Shown here: positions 22,801 to 36,329 of the stretch, piece by piece
Layout: the number at the start of each line of letters is the position of its first letter
Numbering within the stretch: the first letter of the stretch is position 1
Assembly: GCF_963576545.1 (NCBI RefSeq)
Contig: NC_083639.1
Coordinates: 22,290,118-22,354,117, forward strand
From: Limanda limanda
Lineage: Eukaryota; Chordata; Actinopteri; Pleuronectiformes; Pleuronectidae
Length of the DNA: 64,000 nucleotides
Direction: 5' to 3'
Translations under genes and position numbers: made by a program
The notes under the pieces: model-generated
What the model saw: only the letters and a program-made list of their open reading frames with translations
Database searches by the model: none
What the model was told of the DNA's origin: nothing

Positions 22801-23488
22801 ATAGCGTCTGCCTGCAGTGATGCAGTAATGCTAACTGAATGATGCTATGCTCAAGGTAGGAAGGTCATCTTTGTTCTGATATGTTTCATATTGACATGCA
22901 AGCATAAGTCTTGGATCATTAACAACTTAAGGGAAACCTTCCCGAAGTAAAAAGAACAGACAATGTGTCCGAGTCCATTCAAAGGAAAAGAGTCTGAATC
23001 CCAGATCATTTTTATTATAATGTGCTAAATATGAACTATAGGAGAATAATTCACATTTTAATATGCTTACTCTCATCCATGGGTCACCAAAAAAAAACGA
23101 AAAGCAATTAAACATTGCATATTGTAAAGGAAATAAATTAGAATAAAATATTTTCTTATATACAAGTTATGGAATCACCTCATGCAAAGTGGACGGTTTA
23201 GTGATTAGGAGAATCTGCAGCATTAAAGTACAGAATCAGATGGAATCACGAGGGTCTTATGGCTCCTGCTTCATCACCTGTTCTCTGCATGAGGGCTCCT
23301 GCCTCACATGGCAGTTTAGAGCTGCACAACTCGTTTCTTTTGTCGACAATGCAGAACTATGACAATGTCTGATGTAAAAGGTGTCACCCATAGAAACCAA
23401 CTCTGCAGTAAGATTTTCTCTATGGAGATTTTAGTGCATTGTAGCCTTTTTGTTATTTCAAATTCGCTTTAAATTAATTATATATTTA

Positions 23489-23610
23489 AAAAAAACTTTA
23501 TTCATACAGCACTTTTCAAAATCCAGTTGGTGTTTCACAATGAGAGAAAAAAAATACACAAAAAACTCAACTTAACAATGAGAATAAATCATTAACTAAG
23601 AAAACAGTAC
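23489..23610. repeat. Probable LINE 3'-end remnant, reverse orientation
   Basis: AAACTTTATTCATACAGCAC and TTTTCAAAATCCAGTTGGTG resemble the reversed 3' end of fish CR1/L2-type elements, which commonly read TTTATTxATAxAGCACTTTTC. A similar start is seen at 33040-33115. Short and decayed. Confidence 0.35.
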
Positions 23611-24555
23611 ATATTTTGGGCTGTTTCATAGAAAGGACAGCGTATGTGTGAAATGAGATAACGAATGGGAGAAGACCTGCTGCGAAGGTTGAAATCAAAC
23701 CTGTGGCAGCTGCAGGAGGACCTCCATGTGCCGGAGGCCCAGGTAAACTAGCCGGCGGCCAAAGTTTCTCGATAGAAAGAAGACCTTGAATATCTCAAGA
23801 GGTAAGTGAGAAGAAATCTTTTTTGCCAGCCAATCAGATCCTTCCTCACTTTACTCACACCTTTGCTGCAGTCATGGTGTAAAAATGTAACTGCCAATAG
23901 AAATAATTAGATGATTCATGTCCTCGGTAATTCTCCATTGAGCATGATAATCCATTATTGTGGCAGTCACCTGCAGGTACATTAACACATGGTGCGTTCA
24001 CAGACCCCGCGCTTTATAAACAGCTCAGTGTGACTCTCATTCATTACGGGGCTGATCTCTCAGCACATGAAGTGAACTGCAGGGCAACATTTGCAGTTTG
24101 AAGTGATGGCGAATCAAGTCCTCACTGTTTCCCTCTGTACACCAGCGTGTGTCACTGAGAGGGCTCTCACTCAGAGCTGCACTTTAAATAAATACTGTTT
24201 TTTTTGTATGTACTCAGACTTCAGTGTCACTTTTTTTTTTACAATTCAAAACAACCACAATGAACTTTCTAGCTGCCATATCCATCTAAGGAAAAATTAC
24301 CTGTCTGAGAATATTATATTTTTATAGTCCTATGTATGTTGACTTATGAAAAGTTTGGCTGAAAACTGACAGCACAGTTAATCAATTTTTGCACATCTTT
24401 CAGCAAATAGACAGAAAGTTGTGTCATAATATATATATATGTATATATCAGGACAACGACATTTTGTGAAAAGTCTTTTTAAAAAAAAATAAAATTGGCC
24501 ATTTCACATTTCTATTTCCTACTTTAAGGCCATAGATCTAATATCATTAGTCTTT

Positions 24556-24869
24556 GAAAAGCTTGCTTTGTTTTCCCTTTGTTTCCCCTTTTAAGCAATG
24601 GACATATGCAGGTCATACTATTTCAGAATAATGTCTTGATGAAATGTTATGTGAAATGAATTGTGTCTGTGGACATTGTTAATCGGTAACTTGATTTTGA
24701 TATATTTGGATCACGATGGCTTGGACCCGAGACATACATGGACAGTTAACCCCAGTAACCTAAGACTTGAACCCGTGACACCTAATTTCATGTTAAAAAC
24801 TATGTACTGTATGACTGTATTTGACAAAAGGAAATAAAAAGAAGTTAAAAAAAAAAAGAAAAGCTTGCT
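24556..24869 (+). mobile_element. Retroposed insertion with poly(A) and 12-bp target-site duplication
   Basis: The direct repeat GAAAAGCTTGCT occurs at 24556-24567 and 24858-24869. Between them, 290 bp end with GGAAATAAAAAGAAGTT and an A run directly before the second repeat. These are hallmarks of target-primed reverse transcription. The insert carries no recognisable coding sequence, so it is either a 5'-truncated LINE 3' untranslated region or another retroposed RNA. An AATAAA signal 10 bp before the poly(A) supports a polyadenylated source. Confidence 0.75.
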
Positions 24870-26590
24870 GTGCAGATAAACTTCTAAAAGTATTCGTGAA
24901 ATTCTTCTGCATTTAATCACAGATTGGTAAATGTGTGCGCACAGATGGATTGTGTTACATTAGTGAGGGGAGTTCTGAGACTCTGCACAGTCTTTGACCT
25001 ACAAATGCACGTCGTGTTTAACTGCTGGTGGAAAACTCGGATGTCCGGCTTTTCAGTGCATTTATTGAATTTCAAAGTTGAAAAGTGTTTTTCTTCTTTC
25101 CTAAAATGATAAAATGTGTTCCAATGAGGCAACTGGTGACTCAAACAATAATTCAGGCTGGGAGCTGGCTCCGTCCCAGTCGTCCCTGTTCATGCAAACC
25201 ACCAGACTGCTCATTTTGTTAGCCAACCCTAGTTGTTGATGGAGCTGGTACCAGACAAGTTATAAAATTGACCACTATGTTCTTTTGGGAGGAAAGATTA
25301 CAAAATACCAACAGTTGGGACCAACCAGTTTTCTATGGCTCTGAGTGAACTCTCAAAAACTCACTATGAGTAGAGTTCATAGACATGTACAAGGCCAGAC
25401 ACACAAAACATTTATCTTTTACCTTAAAATAAGATAATGAGATACAGGTTTAATTCACATGTTCACATAATTACCTTCACATTCAGACAACAAGAAACCA
25501 AAATCTAAAACTCATACTCACATTCAATCACTAAAATAGAAAATTAGCATTTACTGCGTCTTTGAAAAAAGGGACTTCTGATCATGATGATCGCCCAACC
25601 GGTAAACTTCTTATTAAGAATGTTATCGTAGAGAAGCAGGTAGACATGTGCTATTGGCATCAGAAACATAATGATGTCATTCCTGACCCCCAGGCCACGG
25701 GCTGATGTCTCTGTGCTCGCAGCTCTGAGATTTTGTATATCTAGAATACAAGAGATTCATGGGATTTACAGTAGTTTGTACTCACAGTTTCGAGAAATAC
25801 CAATTTACAAATTAAAGGTAGTGTGTTGAGTTTTTGTCCTCTGGGAGCGCTGTGGAGCTGTTTCACTCTATTTCACTGATCTACAGGTAGTGGTAGTAAG
25901 CCAAGAAATGCTGCAATGCACCAACAAAGGCAGAGATGAAGAGTTTTTAATCGTTTCATGAGGAAGGAAATACAGTCATCACAGGTATTAGAATTCAAGG
26001 ACAGAGTAAACATACTATGTTCTGGTGAATAACAGTGAATGTCAAATTTAGTGATGCCTATTACAGATAATCATTAACACTGAGCCAAGTCCTGAATAAA
26101 ACTATAAAAAAGTGGATATTGTGCTGCAATTTGTTTGGCAGGAAACAAATGTGTTGTCTGTGAACATTTAACTGATATGTTCAGTATCAACATATATGCT
26201 ACTTGCCAAAAACATAAATGAATAACAAATGTGTGAATAGAAAAACTTATCTGGTCGCAATTATGTTTCGTACAAAACCTATTTGCTGTTGCTGTAAAGA
26301 GGCGTCATTTTCTTGGTTTGACCTCTGACAGCAGTTTTCCAAGGCTGAGCCCATTTAAGCAAAAGACCAAAGAACTTCCAGTACAACGTATACTCTTGAT
26401 GTGTGGGTGTGGTGCTTTGCTACATATGAAACAGTAGCTTACTGTCATTTCACTGAAGTCATTGTTAACTTGAGGTAACCACAATATAGGAAAATGAAAG
26501 GGTCCGGATACAGCAGTTGGTGCTGTTCACAGAAATGAAGCATCCTATACAGTATACTAATTTGGGTGAACTGATCCTTTAGTATGATGT
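24870..26590. other. gene-free interval
   Basis: AT-rich sequence with no supported gene or complete element. Confidence 0.35.
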
Positions 26591-26700
26591 AGGTGGTTCA
26601 CTATGTTAGTACCATAGACTTTATATAAAGATGGACAACTTGACAGCCTCCATAGGTGAAGCCAAAACCTTATAATCACCCCTCCAGTGGCTAAAAAGTC
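26591..26700. repeat. Dispersed repeat fragment (ATAGACTTTATATAAAGATGG)
   Basis: The phrase CATAGACTTTATATAAAGAT followed by GAAGCCAAAACC and CCCTCCAGTGGCTA matches the general form of a short dispersed fish repeat I recognise but cannot name. A weaker related stretch is at about 56218. The limits are uncertain. Confidence 0.35.
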
Positions 26701-27009
26701 AAAGTGCATGTTGAATACATTTTGTCCGTTGATAAGTTCATTTCAGGTCATTCTTATCACACTCTATGCTTTACGGGTGTATGTTCAAGTGCCTATATAT
26801 CCGAATAGCTGCAGTGAATCATCCACAATGACAGGACTTCACTGCTCTTTATGTTTAAATAAGGTTTTTTTTGTGAGATATTCCAGATCTCAAAGTAAAA
26901 TAAAAGTTTGACTATTTTTATGGGAGGTTTGAAAAGAGACCCAATCCACACCCAACAATCCCATACTACTGAAAAGTGCCCCAGTTTTCACTAGGATCTC
27001 ACAAAGAAA

Positions 27010-27172
27010 AGATATGATTTACATATTTTCTGTATATTTTATTTTCTATTTTACTGAGTTTTATATTCCATTTTTATATTCTCACATGCTCTCTTGTCTG
27101 CATCGTTATTATCTGCTGCTGTAACAAGTTCATTTCCCCAGTGTGTAATCAATTAGGTTTATCTTATCTTAA
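27010..27172 (+). mobile_element. Non-LTR retrotransposon 3' end with TTATC tail
   Basis: TCTGCTGCTGTAACAAGTTC, then ATTTCCCCAGTGTGTAATCA and TTAGGTTTATCTTATCTTA. This matches the typical 3' end of a fish LINE family that finishes with TTATC/TCTTA repeats. Only the last ~160 bp are present. Confidence 0.55.
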
Positions 27173-27429
27173 GAGTTAAATGTTTGTTGAGTTACAAAAT
27201 CTTTTTTACCATAAAAAATACAAATCAGCTACTTCAACAATCTCTGTCTTTCGGTGTCATGTTTCAGGAACTGAATTTCTCTGGTTTTAAGAGGAGTTCA
27301 GTGGTTATCTACACAGATGGTTGTTTTTTATCAGCTGGAGTATGAGCAGTGAATGTGACAGTGAATGTAACATGGTCCGTTAGTAGCAAGTAGAAACAGA
27401 CATTTATTTATATGATAATATAATGGGTT

Positions 27430-27970
27430 TGTACTTTAATGGTATTTCTGCCTTTCATGCTCAATATGTTTTAAAACATGTAAATTGTAATAGTTGCAGG
27501 CTGGTCCTGAGTCATTTTCAGACCAAAATGGAGTTGTGTTCAAGCAAAGGTTTCTCATACAGGCCCCTTGTAATTTCCTGTGGCTCAGATCACAGCTCTC
27601 AGTCATGCAGCTAATGGGAGAAGGCATTAGAGGACATAAACAAGAGTACATCAGCCCATCAGCTGCAGGAGGATGCTCCCCTCTCAGCCCACTGCCCCGC
27701 CAAGTCAGTCCGGCCAGCACAGTTTGTAGGAAACGTCAGCCGCTGTGATTGATTTGAGATGGGCGATTCCCCCGTCTTCATGCTTGTATAAAGCAAGACA
27801 GCTGTTGAGAGAAATCAAATTCCGGCAGACATATTTTTTCCATCTGTTTAACTGAGTCGTTGACTCTCGCTGTACGGGTAAATAAAAAAACGTGGCCATG
27901 ATGTGGCAGGGGGTCAGGGAGGCTCTCATTTTATAGCAATTACAGCACAAACCCCTTCCCTTTCAAAATC
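27430..27970. promoter_or_regulatory. Candidate conserved noncoding block 2
   Basis: Complex sequence with balanced base composition, no repeat, and several overlapping meaningless frames on both strands. It includes ATTGATTTGAGATGGG and TATAGCAATTACAGCAC near 27750-27945. A possible enhancer, judged by appearance only. Confidence 0.27.
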
Positions 27971-29740
27971 CAGCTTGAAAGTCAATCCCACTTTCCAGGG
28001 CTTTTTAGAAGTAAGATATGACAAGGCAGAGATCTGTCTCTGGTAACTGCTTCAAGACCCACACTACCCATGATGCACAGCAAAGGATTTATCACCCCGT
28101 CCACTTGTTTTTGTTAAGGATTCCAATGTAGTTTACTCTTGAGAAAATTACCAAATAATTTACTTCTTTTACATATTTCCTATATTCTCCCCCTAATGAA
28201 AGGCCAGTTATATAGTTACAGGAGTCCCGGGTTATTTTGCCGTTTTTGTATGCTTGTGCAGATGCCCGTGCCAAGCTGTTGTTTGGTATCTTTTTTTTTG
28301 TTGAGCAGAGGCATTACCTATATGTCCAAACATTTATTTCACCTTGACAAATAATGTGGAAAATTATGTATTTCTTTATAAAGCATTTTCAAAGTTGAAA
28401 AATTTAATATAAGTTGTAAATCTGAAGATATAGCTGACAAACGGATAAAACAGCTATATAGCTACAACTTGAAAATAGCTACAACTTGAAATAAAAAGCA
28501 GATGTCTTTTTAGCTATGCAACTATTTAGCTATGCAACAGTTCTCAGTTCTCGGTTGATGACTTTTCTGACAAGCAACAGAAACAAAAAAAAACAGATAT
28601 ATCCTGGGGTAAAAACATTGTTATACACTTAGAAGAAACGAGTTTCTGTGTTTTGTAAAGAAAATCACTTCTATTCGATTCTACCTTGGCCCCTCCCGGT
28701 ATTCTCAGCTTGGGCAGAAACATCAGATTCATATGTTTTTTTCAGTTTCTCAAGATGATATAAATAATGAAGATATGGGAATAAATGCCACGTCTGCGTC
28801 GTCCTTTCTCAGCATATTTTCACTTGCATGTAAATACAAGTTTTTACATCTGATTTATATGATAATTTCTCAATTTTTTACCTTGGCCTATCAACACCAA
28901 ACAAAAACAAGCTAAACTTCAGTTTGAAGTCCACATGTTAGAAGAAGTTGAAACCAGCTCTCCACATGGCTCTGTGTTTATGGTGGGATGTCTTGAACCA
29001 GCCACGTGATTTGATCACACTGGCATGATTGGCGACTCCTAAAGGTTAAATGTTGATTAGTTTGAAATGTTTATTAGTTTATTCACATTTTCCCTGCAAC
29101 GATTAAAAAAAGATCTCTGTTTGGACAGATCCGTCACTACAGGCATGTGGACGCAGCTTCTCTTCTCACCACAGAGCTCTGCGAGTGATATAGTCCTGAA
29201 TGCTTCTGCGCTGCTTCAGCTCTTGTGTCTTAAGTGAAACAGATTATGAAAACAGATGAAACCCAAGAAGCGCAAACTTAGTTTGAACAGCAAAGAAACA
29301 GTGTAAGAAAACATTCAAGCCTTTAGAGCTGCTGCACTTTTGACTCCTGATTCTTATCGTGCGCCGAGAAGCTTCTGGTGACTCCCAGAGCTAAACAGAA
29401 CACGTTCGGCACAGACGTTATTATCTGAAGTTATGTTATTATCTTAACTATTAGTGGTTGGGCTTGTGCTCAGTACAAACAGGTGGATCTGCAGAGGGTT
29501 TTTTAAAGAAGCAGCTTTGAAGCACCACTTGATCCTCTTGAGGATTGTTTTCTGGCTTACCAATCAGTCATGGTTCTACAATATGTGGCACTGGCATTAT
29601 AAACATTAGAGTGAAACAAATGACAATCCTTATCATTTTAAATATTCACGCAAATAATTAGAGAATAACAAAAACAGTTCCCAAGGTGTAATTTGCAGAT
29701 GGATCTACAAATGTTATATTTTTTACAACCAGTGCATCCT
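27971..29740. other. gene-free interval
   Basis: AT-rich. A small direct duplication of AGCTACAACTTGAAA occurs near 28460 and 28476. Nothing else is recognised. Confidence 0.35.
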
Positions 29741-29825
29741 TATTATAAATGTCTTTATTTGTAGCCGTGATTTTCTCGATAACTGCTTATCAGATCCACT
29801 TCAAACTTGGCAGGCATATAATTAA
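29741..29825 (+). repeat. Dispersed repeat, copy A (TTTATTTGTAGCCGTGA)
   Basis: TATTATAAAT, CTTTATTTGTAGCCG, TGCTTATCAGATCCACTTCA and AACTTGGCAGGCAT occur in this order here and again at 32051-32135 with about 85 percent agreement by eye. The class is unknown. Confidence 0.6.
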
Positions 29826-30309
29826 GAAATATTCTGACTAGCTGTATTGCTTGTTGCTGTGTTAGCAGTGATGGCACCTTCTGAAATTACACAATCATAT
29901 AATTTCTTGTTCCAACAACTAAAAGATGATGACTTATTGGACAGGTATGTGTTTCATGTTTGTGTGTAACGTTTCCAGTTTGCTGATAATGACCTAAGGC
30001 CCTGGTGATTCACATGAGCAGCCATGACCTGGTGACTGATCACGTATGAAGCAGAGCCAGAGAATCAGGGGAAAACACACTGTCACCACAGGGTTTGACT
30101 GACAGGTGATCTCAGGGAAGATCTCTAGAAAAACACTGCAGTGATGATCATGACCTGAGCACTGGTGTCATGTCTTTGCCTGCCACATCTAGGGGGAAAA
30201 AACGAAATAAAATGGAAATATACAGAAATAGTTAAAAAAAAAAAGCATTCAAAGTGAATATGCTAAATGTGATTTATGAAAACTATGAAATAGAAGCTTT
30301 AAGACTGTA

Positions 30310-30726
30310 AATGTAAGTGGACAATGACTGTGGACTATAGTGGATCTCATCCTGATGCTGGATCATGATCTTGCTGGCTGCTGACCAGAGACTATGATTG
30401 CAGCAGGACTGCTTGACACATAGTATTGAAGTTATCCTTCAAAAATGTTTACCCTCATCGATGCTGCTAAAAAACTTTAATCCCGATGATGTTTTCCTAC
30501 ACTTGACATCTATTGCACTTCTGTCCGTCCTTGGAGAGGGATCCTCACATGTGGCTCTCTCTGAGGTTTCTACATATTTTTACCTGTTAAAAGGGTTTTT
30601 AGTAGTTTTTCCTTACTCTTGTTGAGGGTTAAGGACAGAGGATGTCACACCATGTTAAAGCCCTATGAGACGAATTGTTATTTGTGAATGTGGGCTATAC
30701 AAATAAAATTTGATTGATTGATTGAT
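30310..30726 (+). mobile_element. Non-LTR retrotransposon 3' end with TTGA tail
   Basis: Contains CTTGGAGAGGGATCCTCACA, GTGGCTCTCTCTGAGGTTTC, TTAGTAGTTTTTCCTTACTC, GACAGAGGATGTCACACCAT and GGGCTATACAAATAAAATTT, then a GATTGATTGATTGA tail. This is a well-known dispersed 3' end in teleost genomes. The shared last 120 bp link it to the copy in barx1 intron 3. It has no open coding part. Confidence 0.65.
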
Positions 30727-32050
30727 AAATCTGATCCCAACATGTATTTTATAAATGACTTCATCACAGCTTTTTGTGAACTCCCCTTTTATCTTAATGA
30801 GCTGTCACGTTAGGAAAATGTGCAGCCAACGACTGCGTGTTGTCAGAAAGCCACACTGATCCTTGGACATGCTGTTTTTCCCTTTTCTTTCTTTCTGACA
30901 ATGGAAGACAGTGACGAATAACAATGTCTGTGAATGGACAAATTATTCCCCCTGCACCAGTTACAGGCAAGTACATGGAATGTTTTCTGCCCTTTATGAT
31001 ATTATGACAGCTTGGCTGCAGCTGCATCACATTATTGCAATTATGAGTAATTCTAAATCGATTAACTTAATATCAAAGACAAGTCGCGGAGACAAGAGCA
31101 TAAAATTGGCGCGGCTCTTTCTAAATCCACAATCAAAGTTTTTCAGGGTTTTAGTTTGGCTGCAACAGGATCCATGTCTGGGTATTTATTTGAACAAGAC
31201 ATGCACAACACAATCATGCGCTCCAATTTCCGGCAAATGTTTTTAATTTTACAACCTTCTGTTGTAGGTCCAGTCCTCTCTCGTTTGGTTTGATTGCAGG
31301 CTGCTGGAATATTCAGCGTGGATTAAAATAGCAGAAGGCCTTTGGTGCTTGTCCACGGGAAGACACAGAGGTAGTAATCTCCCAGATGTGCCTCGCATGG
31401 CTCTGCGATCTCTGGAGGAGTTTCCTCTCAGGGCCTTATGTGGAGTTCAGTGAAAACAATCAGAAACGCCTGGCACTGGAACTGTGTGGTTATTCTATGA
31501 TGGCCTTGGAGACGGTAACAAGAGGTGACAGTTATAATCACCGTCGTACAGCCATGACTGGGGGCAAGATATGTGAAAGAGATTCCCCAACATGGATATA
31601 AAAGATGTTCATGGAAAACATGTTGGACATGATTTGGACTGAACTGGTCGGCCTGACCTGCTCTCCAGGATGTGTCCAGGCTGATGATCTGTTCATCAGT
31701 GCAACTCATTAATAGAAACTGTCCTCCCAAGAAAAACAACTGGATCACTGTGCGCGGCTGTCTTGTGTTTTACAGCACAAACTGTTATTGGTTTATGGCA
31801 CAAAGCAGAGTGAAAGGACTGTTTCCTCAAGGTAAGCAGAGCTAAAGCTCTCAATTCATGGTAATGGCCGCTATTGGAAAGAGTCATACTGCTTGAGGAA
31901 TAATGACTTTTCAACATGTTTATCTCTTAAGTAAAGCCAGAGCAGAATCTGGCAGATGAGAAGGAACATTTGTTGTAGCAGGAAAAAACAGGTGTTTAAA
32001 CAGGGACACGTGCAGGGACAATGTCCTTCATCTTATAAGTGGGTTTAAAT
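30727..32050. other. Gene-free interval, moderately complex
   Basis: No exon is supported. Two frames of over 100 codons (30911-31246 plus strand, 31428-31748 minus strand) have no domain, no homologous look and no suitable splice sites. Parts near 31260-31620 have the composition of regulatory DNA. Confidence 0.35.
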
Positions 32051-32135
32051 TATTATAAATTACTTTATTTGTAGCCGTTGATTGATTTTTCCTATGATTG
32101 CTTATCAGATTGACTTCAAACTTGGCAGGCATGTT
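32051..32135 (+). repeat. Dispersed repeat, copy B
   Basis: Second copy of the repeat at 29741-29825, in the same orientation, 2.3 kb away. It shares CTTTATTTGTAGCCG and CTTCAAACTTGGCAGGCAT exactly. Confidence 0.6.
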
Positions 32136-33029
32136 GCTGAGGACTTGAGAAAGTGCAGTGTCGACTGGGAAGTGGTTTTCTTTTTTTTGACAGTTGATTG
32201 CGTTGAAGTAAACAGATTTCATTTTTAGATGTTATAAATGCTTTTTCTGAACAGTCCCTGACAGTTTATCCTTAGGAAAGATTCCTGTTTATTGTAACTT
32301 TGGTCGCAGTATTTTTATTTCTTTAAATTCCTGGCCACTGTTAAACATACAATACATTTAACTTCGGCCACTAGGGGTCTCTCAATCAAAAGCGGTGTGG
32401 GATCAACGGAGTTACGCACAGCTAAGAATAATTGTGATCCATATACAAACAAAGCAAGGAAAAAACTGAAGACTGGCTCACTGGCTAACAGTGAGATTTT
32501 CACTGGCAAACAGTGAGTTTTCCCTTTCTTACCAGAAATGCTGGTAATGTGGCTATAACGCAATTATAAAGACACTCAAATGAAATGTCCAGTTATCTGG
32601 AGTTAAGTTGCGAATTTCTATGGGTTTGAACATTGTTGGAAACAGTTTGGATAATCTAACTCCTCAAATCAACAAATTATATAACATAAGTATAGTCATT
32701 TTTAAACATGTCAATGAAGAATTGTTACATATAACATCTTTAACTCTTTTAAATATAAATTATAGACAAATACACACACACACACACACACATATAAATA
32801 TATATATATGACCTTTTGGTTTTCTCTCCAAAGAAAAGAGCTTTGTATAATCTGAATAAACAGTTCTCTTATTCATGACCTGTCATATGGCTGCTAATGT
32901 TTCTCCTTCCCTTTCTGACTCAGGCGAGCAGTGTTACCATGTTCCCACATGTCTGTATTTGAGTTGGTGAGTATAAAGTTTTATATATAGAGAGAGAGCT
33001 ACAGAGGTATAATCCAAGTTGTTCGAATA

Positions 33030-33120
33030 ATAGTAATAATAGACTTTATTCCTAAAGCACCTTCAAAAAGATGACACAAGATGCTTCACAAAATAAAATG
33101 CAAAGTTAGCGAATCATCAA
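33030..33120. repeat. Probable LINE 3'-end remnant, reverse orientation
   Basis: AATAGACTTTATTCCTAAAG, CACCTTCAAAAAGATG and GCTTCACAAAATAAAATGCA match the general reversed pattern of fish LINE 3' ends, as at 23489-23610. Confidence 0.35.
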
Positions 33121-34503
33121 AAATCGAGATCATACTCAGCAATGCCAAATAACAACAATAAACAGTTCATCATTTATTCTCCTTTAACACATCTGCTTAA
33201 ACATTAAACATGTTTGGCTCTGTTGCAAAAGCCACCTAATATATGATTTGGTATTTTGGATTCATTGTATCTCTGCACTGCAGTCACATTATTGATAATC
33301 AAATGTCTTAGATGTGAGCAGTGGGAGTTTTAGAACGCTTTAATGGGGCCGTGTAGCACTTGAACTACAGTAACTGCTCTTTAATTTACTACTTCTTCAG
33401 AGTTCTCGCTGCAGGACTGAATGAATGAAGTTGAAATTTATTCTGCCAAACCACATTTCAAGAGCTGTAAACTGCTCCATGACACCATCAAGGCCCGGAG
33501 CCAACATTTCACATTTCCACATGATTCCTGTGTTATTTTGCCACAGTCAAATCAAAGATAGGTATTCAATCAATAATATCCCTGCTCCCACTCCTCTACC
33601 CACTGTCCTCCCACCTCTGCCAACAGTATTAACCAAATAACGCTGCAGCTGCCAAGAATATCTCACCAAGCCTTACACGGACACATCTGTACAAAGAGGG
33701 GAAGAAAATCCTGTGTAGTAGTGTGGTAACTAAATTGGCAAAAGATTTATGACCTGTTAGCACACTGGGGGGCAGAGGAAGATATGCCAGTGTATCCCAT
33801 TAAATCCCAGGACAGTGTGCATTAAGGAGCTGCGTCTCTTAAACATACCGATCAAAATATTAATAGTAGGCTGTAAACACAGTGCCTCTATCTGACAGTG
33901 ATTTACTTTACAAAAACTTTAATCCAACAGTGTGGAGCGGCTCCGCTCATTAGCCACGGCCTTTAACTCACACTCCGGGGTGACACACACAGGTGGACGC
34001 TGAGCCCGAGTGACTTTTGTGTTTATGTTATCTTTTCATAAGCTCTGTTTGACATTTGTCAAACTGCATCACTGTTTAACTATGTGCCCATCAAACTTCA
34101 CACTGCCAGATGGGTGCCGTTCCTGCTAACCTTGCCCAAGGCTGCTCGGCCACACGGTCTTTCCCCTCCTCTTTTCCTCTGGTAATACCTCTTTTTCTCT
34201 TCCTCTCCTGAAGCATGGAAAGCTCTGACAAATCTGACTACGCTGACTCTAATTTCTTTTTAAATGAAAGCGTATGCTGGCTTATGAATAAAAGTTCACG
34301 TTACCCGTGATAACTGCAGACAAGCTGACAACATAACACCATAAAAGTTCGGTGGTTACGGGCAGCGGAGTAGTCAAGCACAGACATCGTATTATAAACC
34401 TGGTAAGGTAGGTGTTAATGTTTATGGAAACAATGAGGGAAAGCTTTGACAGAAAACAACCCAGTAATTAGCGGCAATTTAGATTCAGCAACAGACCCAC
34501 CTC

Positions 34504-34504
<1 letters not shown>
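33121..34504. other. gene-free interval
   Basis: Mixed sequence with no supported exon. The part at about 33780-34400 is richer in GC and more complex, and may include regulatory DNA. Confidence 0.35.

Positions 34505-34559
<55 letters not shown>
34505..34559. repeat. (CA)n microsatellite
   Basis: About 27 perfect CA units. Confidence 0.95.
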
Positions 34560-34561
<2 letters not shown>

Positions 34562-36329
34562 GAAGTGAAACAGAGAAGCTCAGAGTGTGTGTGTGTGCTA
34601 CTTTTCTCCAAGCTCCGACAGGTTTCACTGACAATGAAAAAAATTCTACCCATGGTGGAAAATAGAAACATACAGACAAAGTTTATTGAAAGGTCTATAC
34701 AACTGGTTTTCATGCTTCAACGCATGAACTACAATTCCCATTTGTACCTCACAACCCTTTTAGAAAACAGTGGGCTTAGGATGTGCTTTAGACATTTGTG
34801 TAAATATTCTCCAAATGTGTCAAGTAACCATTTTTCAATTAATGTCTGTATGATGTAAAAATACCTTTTTTTTGACGAATGCAATTCAAGCAATGATTAA
34901 GTTGAAATGTGTTGACAATGGTTAAAACATTTAATATTTATATCGTTTTATTAATAATAATAATAATAATAAATATAATATAATAATCCAGTACCTGTAA
35001 ATAATTTGTTTCTGTACACTGAGACACAATAACTATCTCATCAGTAGTTTTTAATGAAAATGTATTTACCATAAAATAAGACATACAAATAAATAAGTAC
35101 AATTATATATAAATTTGATATTGATATAATAAGTATTTTTTTTTTTTTACATTTTTGTATATGTATTGCTATTATTTTGTTATCATATCATGAATTCATT
35201 TAGCTACAATAATCATCAGGTGTAGCGAAAATCTATTATCTTCCTTAAATACAATACAAAATTCAAAAAACAATGCAAACTGAAAGGTCATTTTATTATT
35301 GTATTTTACATTATTTTGTAGTTATACATCTTGACAGGTTGGGTAATATTCAATATATTTATTATTGTCATGAAATCATAGGAAAATACCAAAACAATTA
35401 TCTTTAGAAATTGATCAAATGTATATTATTGTGGCACAGAGCTGCACTGACCATGTCAAACACACAGTGAGTTTTCAGTTTTTTACTTCCCTTTGAGTCT
35501 TTACTAAAAACACAGTTACGGTGTTTGAAGAATTTGTAAATTGTATTAATAATTTAGACTCTCAGTTGGAACCAAAAGGCGAATGGGGGCCACAGTATTG
35601 TCTGGACCCTTCATCATTGGTAAGTTACTTTTAATTATAGGACATTTTTTGTAACCAATGCTGGCTGTAAATATTGGACATTATAACCTACAAATTCTCA
35701 ACTCCATGATTATTTATTCATTAGCTTAAACAGTTTTATAATTATTATGTTCTTATTTATTTAGTTTTTTAAGAAAATATAATCAAGAAATTGAACACTT
35801 TTACTTTCAAAGTTCCACTGCAAAAACATATTGAACTATTTATACAATTAGCATTAAGTCATGTATAATTATTCATTAGAAATTAGAAATATGAATAATC
35901 CAAAAGTATATGCACTGTGTAATAGATCTGTTGTTTCCATTTTCAAGTTTAACGGCCGCTCCTTGTTGTTGTCTGAAGCCGTAGAGTTTTACAAAACTGT
36001 GAAGGGAGCTGTTGGAACAGATGGAAGGTGGAGTGAGTCAAGAATCTGTCTCGAACAATCATCCAAAGATTAAGGACGTTAAAAGCAATTGCAGGGCTTT
36101 GTTTTGACAAGCTGAAATATTCCTCAAACCTAATATTTACGGCAGACAAGCATCATCGCACTAGACACTAGACCGCTGGATGAGCTCCGTAAGTGCTTTG
36201 CATCAATTCAGCCAGCTAATGTCCAAGTTGGATTGTGAGCTGTACTCTTGTCACCAATGCCATAAATAAGGTGAAATCTAATGTGTTTCTGTGTTGCCTT
36301 CTTCTCTGTTATTGTTATTGTTGGATCTA
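34560..36329. other. Very AT-rich gene-free interval
   Basis: Contains an AATAATAAT run at 34951-34984 and long T tracts. No exon or complete mobile element is visible. Confidence 0.4.
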
